A stretch of 19,429 bases of DNA. It comes from Porphyromonadaceae bacterium UBA4259. GTDB lineage: Bacteria > Bacteroidota > Bacteroidia > Bacteroidales > Muribaculaceae. Where the stretch lies: assembly GCA_002396125.1 (NCBI GenBank), contig DGWL01000009.1:5567-24995 (forward strand). Reading direction: 5' to 3'. The stretch's first letter is position 1; every line of letters starts with the position of its first letter. The translations under genes were made by a program, and so were the position numbers. Positions 6,321 through 12,754 of the stretch are shown here, piece after piece. A model generated the notes under the pieces. It did no database searches, was not told the DNA's origin, and saw only the letters and a list, made by a program, of their open reading frames with translations.

Positions 6321-7271
6321 ATGAAAATAAAACTTCTTCGTCCTGTAGCACTGCTATTAATTGCAGTTGTAATCGCCGGCACCGCCACAAGTGTCGATGC
6401 AAAGAAGCGCGCACAGCGCCGCAACACCACTAAACCGATAAGCCAATTGGTTCAAGAGCTCCGCAATCTCGACCTGATTGAGATTACCGACATAGCCAAA
6501 TGCCGGCAACTGAAACAACAAGTGGAAAAACTGGCACTGCCCTACTTCAAAACCGCCTATGGCAAGAACGCCACAACCACCGAGGCCAAGACCACTGCCG
6601 TTCTGGCCCAGGTCGTGAAGCACGCCAAGGTCAACCTCGAGGGTGGCAGCACAATGGACATGGTCGATGCCGGCTACATTCACCGCATCAACCACAACTA
6701 CAACAGCTTCGTGAATCAAGAGCACATGCTGGCCAACGCGCCGGCAGGTGCCAGGAACGCGATAACCGGCGAATGGGAAGCCTGGCAAAAACTGCAAAAG
6801 GCCTTGCTGGAATATTGCGTCAACGCCTCGGCACTGGAATTCTTTGGCGGGTCGATGGCAATTCTCGGCGCCTCGGGTAGCGCGTGGAACATTGCCGAGA
6901 TGCGCGACAACGACGCCAAGGCACTCGATGCCATGGGCTTCAGCGGCACTGAGGGAAAAATTGACATGAAAGCCGTGGGCGAGAGCGCCGCTGCCCTTGT
7001 AACTAAAATGGCAGCCTACGGTGAGCGCCGCAAGGAATCAATCCTGGATGAAGACAAGCAATACCACCCCGAGCTCTACCAAAACGCCGCGCAAGGCATC
7101 GACCAAGCCATGCGGCAAGTAACCGTCCTGCTGCCACAGTGGCTCGAGGCCCGCAAGGCGCTTCTCGAGCACGCCAAGCGGCCGGCCGCCGGCATCACCG
7201 CCACGAGCAAGTTGCTCGAGACAATCGACCGCTTAGTCTCCAGCTCCGAGGACGAGGATAGCGTGGGCTGA
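6321..7271 (+). CDS. Exported protein with LprI/DUF1311-like segment
   Basis: This 316-residue protein has a signal peptide (basic start, hydrophobic core 9-22, cleavage likely after VDA at 27). The mature part is mostly helical. The stretch from 150 to 205 shows the spacing of LprI-type (DUF1311, lysozyme-inhibitor-like) domains: W152 and W155, Y165, a GGS turn (176-178), and an Arg-containing helix with R195 and L202. The match is partial, and the rest (30-140, 215-316) I do not recognise. The C-terminus ends in a Ser/Glu/Asp-rich tail. A periplasmic or outer-surface role is likely. Its own promoter is not evident in the 190 bases after the upstream hairpin. Presence of the gene is certain; the family hint is tentative. 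Confidence 0.8.
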   Translation: MKIKLLRPVALLLIAVVIAGTATSVDAKKRAQRRNTTKPISQLVQELRNLDLIEITDIAKCRQLKQQVEKLALPYFKTAYGKNATTTEAKTTAVLAQVVKHAKVNLEGGSTMDMVDAGYIHRINHNYNSFVNQEHMLANAPAGARNAITGEWEAWQKLQKALLEYCVNASALEFFGGSMAILGASGSAWNIAEMRDNDAKALDAMGFSGTEGKIDMKAVGESAAALVTKMAAYGERRKESILDEDKQYHPELYQNAAQGIDQAMRQVTVLLPQWLEARKALLEHAKRPAAGITATSKLLETIDRLVSSSEDEDSVG

Positions 7272-7405
7272 GAAATAAAGAGTCCTCTTAAAAAAAATAA
7301 AAGCACACGAATTAAACTAATTTCAACTAATTTTTTATTTGACTAACATTCAACTTATTGAATTGATCTTCGTTTGTTGATTTTGTTTGATTTTAACTAG
7401 ACACT

Positions 7406-7419
7406 CACTTTTTAAAGTG
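7406..7419. promoter_or_regulatory. Short dyad upstream of the DUF6935-like gene
   Basis: CACTTT (7406-7411) and AAAGTG (7414-7419) form a tight inverted repeat 34 bases before the start codon. It could be an operator half-site pair. No other support is visible. Confidence 0.2.
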
Positions 7420-7453
7420 GACTCAAGAAATAAATCTCTAAAAAACAACAATT

Positions 7454-8164
7454 ATGAAACTAAGAATATCAAGCTTTATTTCAGTGTCAATATTGATGCT
7501 TGCCCTAGTGGCCAGTTCAATGGGTGCCTGTGCCCAAAGTCGCCGTACCAGGCAACACAGCACCAGAAATGAACGACATGCCACAACAGCAGGTTTCAAC
7601 AAGCAATCAAGCACTGCCACCATCAGCCCCACAGTGTGGGAACCAAATAAGGAAGTGACTGTTGACTTCGACAAGTTCCCATCATCTCTTGCCGAGTGGA
7701 AACGAATGCAAAAGCAACTGGGCACTACGCCTCAAGGCGCGGCGGTGCTGCAAATCATGGCATTTGAGCTATACCGCAACAACCGTGCCGACGGCGAGGC
7801 GGCATTGCGCCTTAACAACACGTCGACCAACTATAACAGCACCGTGGGCCGCCTGCGCGAGATAATGGGCAAGGATCAGTACTACGCCCGCCCCTACATA
7901 GCCTGGGCAATGCTGCAAGGAGCCACTCCCGAGAACGGCTACCGGGTGCCGGCGCCTTACACCGTGAGCCTCAAGGTTGACCCCAACAAGCGTTACCAAG
8001 AGAGCCAGCTATTGAAAGGCACAGTCATCTACCTGCTCATCAACAGCAAGGGCTGGGACACAAACTGGCGCGGCGTTGAGGTTGTAAAGCCCGCCGGCAG
8101 CGACTACTATGTGGTGAGCAACTGCCCGGCCATGTACACACAGTGCAAGCAGGCGATTAAATAA
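7454..8164 (+). CDS. Exported DUF6935-like protein
   Basis: This 236-residue exported protein has a signal peptide (hydrophobic core 8-24) that ends in A-C-A at 25-27 followed by Gln28, a standard signal-peptidase I site. A Cys26 with a weak lipobox is a less likely alternative. After a basic, disordered stretch (29-65) comes one domain (about 70-230) resembling DUF6935 as I remember it: a strand and FP turn at 72-78, a helical block at 80-150, then GATPENGYRVPAPYTV (156-171), which is the most telling motif, and a C-terminal beta part. No function is known for this family. No terminator separates it from the LRR gene 74 bp downstream, so the two may share a transcript. Confidence 0.82.
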   Translation: MKLRISSFISVSILMLALVASSMGACAQSRRTRQHSTRNERHATTAGFNKQSSTATISPTVWEPNKEVTVDFDKFPSSLAEWKRMQKQLGTTPQGAAVLQIMAFELYRNNRADGEAALRLNNTSTNYNSTVGRLREIMGKDQYYARPYIAWAMLQGATPENGYRVPAPYTVSLKVDPNKRYQESQLLKGTVIYLLINSKGWDTNWRGVEVVKPAGSDYYVVSNCPAMYTQCKQAIK

Positions 8165-8192
8165 TTCACAATGCGCAATGCATAATTCACAA
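8161..8192. repeat. Short direct repeat ATAATTCACAA x2
   Basis: ATAATTCACAA occurs at 8161-8171 and 8182-8192, separated by ATGCGCAATG. It overlaps the stop codon of the upstream gene. Such near-repeats of AATTCAC and AATGC words are common between Bacteroidetes genes. This copy is too short to call a mobile element. Confidence 0.55.
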
Positions 8193-8238
8193 CGAATCAC
8201 TAGTTAACAACATTTATTAATACAAAAAGCAAAAGATT

Positions 8239-11200
8239 ATGAAAACAAAACTACTAAAAATTTTCACCGTTTTGCTCATGGCAGCAACGGCATTGGGCAG
8301 TGCGGCCCAAGAGTTTTCGGTAGGCGACCTGATGTACAAGGTGTACGGCAGCGGTGTCTATTGCACCGGTTTGACATCTTCGGCCAGAGGCAAGTCAAAT
8401 CTTGGAGTCACCATCCCATCGTCGGTGACCTACAACGGCACCACCTACCGCGTGAATGGCGTCAACGCCAATTCTTTTAAGAACTGTACTAATATCATTG
8501 GTGTTTCTATGCGCTTTGGTACGGCTTTCATCGAGAACAACGCATTCGAGGGATGCACGGCAATGACATACGTGTATCTGCCCAGCTCACTTAAGAGCAT
8601 CTATAGTAACGCTTTCCTGGGTTGTACGGCATTGACGAGTGTTTACTATGCCGGTTTCACTTTCCCTATGTCGGGAGTATATTCAAATGCTTTCCCCACC
8701 AAGAGTGGCATGTACCTGTATATCCCATATCAGTCGCGCAAGACTCCAGCAGAGTATAAGGCGCGGACGGGGTTCACACAGTTTACCAACGTCAGCTACT
8801 CCAATGCTGCCTTCGATATTTGGTTTATTGACGGCGGCACCTATTGCATAGGCTGGCCCGACAACGACGGCCCCTCAGTGACACGTAGCGCGACACTCAC
8901 CGGATATATCTCAACAAGTGATACTAACACCAGCGGTGGCACTCTTTACAAGCCCACTAACCATACTTATTCAGGTGATGGGCTGTCGTTTGAGATAGAT
9001 ACCATTGGTGTCAATGCCTTCCGGGGCCAGAGTAATCTCAAGACCATCGACCTGACAGCACTGACCAAGCTCAAGTTTTTTGATGCGCAGGACATAAACA
9101 CCGGTATCCAAAATGTTACCCGACTGGTGTTGCCAAGCTCCAGCTTCAGTTTCTACACAACCTCTTTCATTCATTTCACTTCATTGGCGGCATTTGAGCT
9201 GGCATCGGGCAGCAGTACTTTCTCAATCTATAATGGTTGCTTGTACAATAAAAGCCAAACCAGGTTATACAAAGTGCCCAATGCCAAGGAGGGCGAGATG
9301 AGCTATCCTTCCACCCTGACTGATGTGTGGAACTGGTCGCATGCCAATTGCACCAAAATCACTAAAGCCATTTTGCCCTATGGCGTGAAGTCAATAGGTA
9401 GTGCGGCTTTTCACAGCACTACCGCCCTTGAATACGTGCGCATCCCCAGCTCGGTTACCAGCTTGAGCACCTACCAAATGTTCTATGGCACCAAGAGCGA
9501 CAACTACATCTACTGCAACATGGCTAACCCGCCCACGGTGACGCCAAGCAGCTACTTTGGCACCAACTCCGACATGCACCTCTACATCCCCTACGGAAAG
9601 GAGACTACCTACTCAAATGCCGGGTGGACGGGATTTAAATATGTCAACTACAATGGTCGTCAGGCTTACGACTATCCCAACACACAACCTTACACCAATT
9701 ACTATTATTACTCGGTGACCAGCAACGCCAGTGTCACCGGTGCCGATGGCAACTCCTACGCTGGGCGGGCACGACTGGTGTGCAATGGAGTTGCCGGCTA
9801 TAGCGATGGCCCCGCCTCAATCACCATTCCAGCCAGTGTGACCATTGGCAGCAAGACCTATGTGGTTAACAAGATTGGCGAGGATGCTTTCAACAACCGC
9901 ACCACCAACTTCACCGTCGACGGCTGCGTGAACATCGACACCATTGGTGCCTATGCCTTCCAGAACCAACTTGTCACCTCCTATGCCTTCACCCACAAGC
10001 TCAAGTCTATAGAGCATTATGCCTTTGACGGCGCGTCGCTCTCAGGAACTGTTGCCTTACCCTACGGTGTTTCCTCTCTTGGGCGTTATGCATTTGGGCA
10101 TGGCAAATATAGCCGACTGGTTGTGCCAAGCTCCGTTAGCTCATGGTATGGCAGTTTCTGCCAAGGCACCACCACGCTCACCGAGCTGGTGCTGAACAAG
10201 AACACCACCGCTTTCATCACTTTCACGGGGTTTGACTTTACCGGTGTGCCCGCCACCTGCAAAATCCTCGTGCCCACGGGCGTGGTAAACCATTATAAGC
10301 AGAACAGCGCCTTTAGCAGCCGCGCTAGCTACATCAGTGCCGGTGCCTACGACTTTGTCTATTCTAATAACTATAATAATGGCTCCTATTTCTTGACCAT
10401 AACAAGCACCTCGTCAACCACCTACAACGGCACTACCTATGACGGCACGGCGAAGTATGTATATCATCCTAATATAAAGACCTATAGCTCCGCCAGCAAT
10501 TATGGCTTCGCAACCTATGAGATCGACAAGACCGTCAATAGCGACCAGCGCAAATATCTCATCACCGAGATTGGCGACTCTACGCTCTACGGCTGCAAGT
10601 ACACTGGTGGCCCAATTCCCGCTACGGTGAAACGCATTGGGCAGAGCGCGTTCCGCAGTAGCGATTATGCTGTCAACAACCTGGTGCTGCCCAGCGGACT
10701 CACATTCATCGGTCATGACGCCTTCTACAACAGCAAAATCACCGGCGAGGTGAAAATTCCAAGCTCGGTGACCACAATCGAGGAATATGCGTTCAACACC
10801 TCAACCCTGAACTCGCTCTTCTTCCCCGACGCGGCACCCGCGATGGGAAAATATGTGTGGCATTCGGGCATTGGCACCGTGTGGGTTCCCAACGGGAATG
10901 CTAACAACTACCTGACAAAGGCCAACTCCTGGGGCACAGCCTATGGCGACAAGCTGGCACCATGGATCAAGCCCTACGCCACTACTCAATCGTTCAGCTC
11001 GGTGCTGCCCGTCAATCTCGCGGGAAGTAATGTGAGTGCTTATTATGCCAGCGACTACACCAAGAGCGACAACGGCAAGGAAGTAAGGCTCACCAAGCTC
11101 AACCAGGCTCCCCCCAGCACTGGTATGCTGCTTGTGGATCTCACCGTTGACAGCGAGACCCGCATCAGTCGCCCAACCACCAGCGTATCGGCTCCGGCAA

Positions 11201-11592
11201 CCAACTATCTGGTGGCAACGCCCACTTCGGTGGTCGATGTCTATAACCAGACGGTGGGCTACTACTGGGAATATCGCACGCCTACCAACCTGCGCTTCGT
11301 TAGACCAACCTCCAACTACATCACAGCCATTGGCGGTGCCTATCTCAAGCTCAGCAGCAGCGAGGCAAGCGGCAAGAGTGAAGTCTACACCACCCTCTTC
11401 CCCAAGACCAGTGGCGGTGTGCCGGGCGATGTGAATGGCGACGGAGTGCCCAACAGCGCCGATGTCACAGCGCTCTACAAGTTCATTCTCAACAACGATG
11501 CGAGCGCTATTGTGAACGGTGACCAAAATGGCGATGGACAAATCAACAGCGCCGACGTCACCGCCGTCTACAAGATTATTCTTAACAACTAA
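8239..11592 (+). CDS. BspA-like leucine-rich repeat surface protein with C-terminal dockerin
   Basis: This 1117-residue exported protein has a signal peptide ending S-A-A at 21-23, followed by Gln24. It consists of LRR_5 (BspA/treponemal type) repeats of the form AF.GC..L..V.LPSSL..I. Four modules can be seen, each ending in a strand-P-Y/T/N motif near residues 158 (MYLYIPY), 446 (MHLYIPYG), 674 (CKILVPTG) and 879 (GTVWVPNG). New modules restart with A-F/Y-D at about 191, 476 and 703. A non-repeat segment (about 910-1055) precedes a type I dockerin-like pair of calcium loops: GDVNGDGVPNSADV (1063-1076) and GDQNGDGQINSADV (1094-1107). BspA-type proteins bind host matrix proteins or other bacteria; a binding role here is inferred. 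No Por/T9SS C-terminal domain is visible. A strong terminator follows. Confidence 0.94.
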   Translation: MKTKLLKIFTVLLMAATALGSAAQEFSVGDLMYKVYGSGVYCTGLTSSARGKSNLGVTIPSSVTYNGTTYRVNGVNANSFKNCTNIIGVSMRFGTAFIENNAFEGCTAMTYVYLPSSLKSIYSNAFLGCTALTSVYYAGFTFPMSGVYSNAFPTKSGMYLYIPYQSRKTPAEYKARTGFTQFTNVSYSNAAFDIWFIDGGTYCIGWPDNDGPSVTRSATLTGYISTSDTNTSGGTLYKPTNHTYSGDGLSFEIDTIGVNAFRGQSNLKTIDLTALTKLKFFDAQDINTGIQNVTRLVLPSSSFSFYTTSFIHFTSLAAFELASGSSTFSIYNGCLYNKSQTRLYKVPNAKEGEMSYPSTLTDVWNWSHANCTKITKAILPYGVKSIGSAAFHSTTALEYVRIPSSVTSLSTYQMFYGTKSDNYIYCNMANPPTVTPSSYFGTNSDMHLYIPYGKETTYSNAGWTGFKYVNYNGRQAYDYPNTQPYTNYYYYSVTSNASVTGADGNSYAGRARLVCNGVAGYSDGPASITIPASVTIGSKTYVVNKIGEDAFNNRTTNFTVDGCVNIDTIGAYAFQNQLVTSYAFTHKLKSIEHYAFDGASLSGTVALPYGVSSLGRYAFGHGKYSRLVVPSSVSSWYGSFCQGTTTLTELVLNKNTTAFITFTGFDFTGVPATCKILVPTGVVNHYKQNSAFSSRASYISAGAYDFVYSNNYNNGSYFLTITSTSSTTYNGTTYDGTAKYVYHPNIKTYSSASNYGFATYEIDKTVNSDQRKYLITEIGDSTLYGCKYTGGPIPATVKRIGQSAFRSSDYAVNNLVLPSGLTFIGHDAFYNSKITGEVKIPSSVTTIEEYAFNTSTLNSLFFPDAAPAMGKYVWHSGIGTVWVPNGNANNYLTKANSWGTAYGDKLAPWIKPYATTQSFSSVLPVNLAGSNVSAYYASDYTKSDNGKEVRLTKLNQAPPSTGMLLVDLTVDSETRISRPTTSVSAPATNYLVATPTSVVDVYNQTVGYYWEYRTPTNLRFVRPTSNYITAIGGAYLKLSSSEASGKSEVYTTLFPKTSGGVPGDVNGDGVPNSADVTALYKFILNNDASAIVNGDQNGDGQINSADVTAVYKIILNN

Positions 11593-11643
11593 TCAGTTGA
11601 CAGCATAGCCTTTGTTGCTCATTGGCTGTTAATGAAATTCATG

Positions 11644-11674
11644 AGAGAGTCCTCTAGCGAGGACTCTCTTTTCT
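11644..11674 (+). terminator. Intrinsic terminator of the LRR gene
   Basis: AGAGAGTCCTC (11644-11654) and GAGGACTCTCT (11659-11669) form a perfect 11-bp stem with a TAGC tetraloop, followed by a short T run. It begins 52 bases after the stop codon and isolates the exported-protein genes from the AraC regulator. Confidence 0.88.
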
Positions 11675-11739
11675 TAGAGTGGAGGGTTAACCGATTGGTT
11701 AAAATTTCCTATATTATTTCCTAAAAAGGAGATTTTTAC

Positions 11740-11747
11740 TACTTTTG
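11740..11747 (+). promoter_or_regulatory. Bacteroidetes -7 element of the AraC-family gene
   Basis: TACTTTTG matches TAnnTTTG and ends 22 bases before the ATG at 11770. There is no good TTG at 19-21 bases upstream; the region is AT-rich with a TTTC. Position and match to the consensus support a weak or regulated promoter. Confidence 0.6.
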
Positions 11748-11769
11748 TGGTCAAAAAAACAAAACAACC

Positions 11770-12609
11770 ATGAATTTTGAACAATTAATAAATCAATATG
11801 GTTACTGCGTAGTTAATGCTGAGGCAAGTAATGGCAACACACAAAAACCTATCGCCACCGAGTATAACACAGTGGTGCTGTGCTACAGCGGGCAAGCCAC
11901 TATCGAGGCCAACATGCAGCAGTTCACGCTCACTGCCGGCAGTTGCATGAGCCTTGCCAACGTGGTTTTCATGCGCACGGTGAGCCTGAGTCCCGACTTC
12001 AGGGCCAGCATCCTGGTGTGTTCTCGCAAGTTTGCCCTCGAGGCCACGATGGGAGTGCCCACCGAGTATATCGAGCAAGTGTTTCTCAATCCCATCGTGA
12101 AAATTGACAACACGGCGCTGTGGCAAGTGCTGGTCAACAGTTTTGATAACATGAGCCTGCTGCAAGAACAATCACTCAACATCAAGCACAGCGAAGTCAC
12201 ATCCATGACCTTCCGCTCAATAATAATCACAGTTGCCCACATCGTCATGCAGAATAATGGCGGAGCCGTGGTGAAGCACTACAGCCAGGCCGATGTGTAC
12301 TTTCGCCAGTTTATCGACCTCATCCACGAGCATGTCGACAAGGAACACGAGGTAGCCTATTATGCCCGTCAACTCAACCTCACAGCTAAATACTTGAGCG
12401 AGATTTGCAAGCAAAAATGCGGCCGCAAGGCCAAGGAAGTGATTTCGGCCTTCCTCATCACCCGCATCAAGCGCGACATTATCACCTCGGGCAAGTCGGC
12501 CAAGGTTCTCGCCTACGAGTATGGCTTCGCCGACCAGTCGAGCATGGGCAAATTCTTTACCAAGATGACCGGCCAGTCGCCCACCGCCTTCCGCCAGGAA
12601 AACACTTGA
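11770..12609 (+). CDS. AraC-family transcriptional regulator
   Basis: This 279-residue cytosolic protein has an N-terminal cupin-like sensing region (about 20-150) and a C-terminal AraC DNA-binding domain (about 178-277) with two helix-turn-helices. The first is VAYYARQLNLTAKYLSEICK (195-214). The second begins SAKVLAYEYGFADQSSMGKF (243-262) and leads into the conserved end TGQSPTAFR. It is a one-component regulator; the ligand cannot be told. Its own -7 element and the terminator just upstream make it a separate transcription unit. Targets are unknown. The neighbouring LRR gene and the PBP gene are the obvious candidates, on position alone. Confidence 0.93.
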   Translation: MNFEQLINQYGYCVVNAEASNGNTQKPIATEYNTVVLCYSGQATIEANMQQFTLTAGSCMSLANVVFMRTVSLSPDFRASILVCSRKFALEATMGVPTEYIEQVFLNPIVKIDNTALWQVLVNSFDNMSLLQEQSLNIKHSEVTSMTFRSIIITVAHIVMQNNGGAVVKHYSQADVYFRQFIDLIHEHVDKEHEVAYYARQLNLTAKYLSEICKQKCGRKAKEVISAFLITRIKRDIITSGKSAKVLAYEYGFADQSSMGKFFTKMTGQSPTAFRQENT

Positions 12610-12638
12610 TTTTGGGGTATCTCTCCCCACCCCGGCAG

Positions 12639-12676
12639 TTAAAACCGCTGAAAATGGGCGGCAAAAAGGTTTTTTA
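12639..12676 (+). terminator. Weak terminator candidate after the AraC-family gene
   Basis: TTAAAACC (12639-12646) can pair with GGTTTTTTAA (from 12669), with CCGC/GCGG pairing as an inner alternative, and a T run is included. The stem is short with a large loop, so the call is weak. Confidence 0.35.
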
Positions 12677-12711
12677 AGTGTTTTTACATGCAAGGATATT
12701 GAGTTATTTGC

Positions 12712-12719
12712 TAATTTTG
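12712..12719 (+). promoter_or_regulatory. Bacteroidetes -7 element of the PBP gene
   Basis: TAATTTTG matches TAnnTTTG exactly and ends 35 bases before the ATG at 12755. It is probably the promoter of the PBP-nadB-QC run. No clean -33 TTG is seen at the usual spacing. Confidence 0.6.
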
Positions 12720-12754
12720 CAGTTTGATACAATATAAATCGCACCTATTGAGAG

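Noticed and set aside
7278..7292. Possible terminator (AAGAG TC CTCTT) after the LprI-like gene
   Set aside because: The stem is only 4-5 bp with almost no loop and is followed by A, not T, on the plus strand.
7387..7572. Small plus-strand frame overlapping the start of the DUF6935-like gene
   Set aside because: Out of frame with a gene that has a clear signal peptide; it has no features of its own.
10801..11541. Minus-strand frame opposite the LRR/dockerin gene
   Set aside because: The sense frame carries clear calcium-binding loops; the antisense frame has no start context or family pattern.
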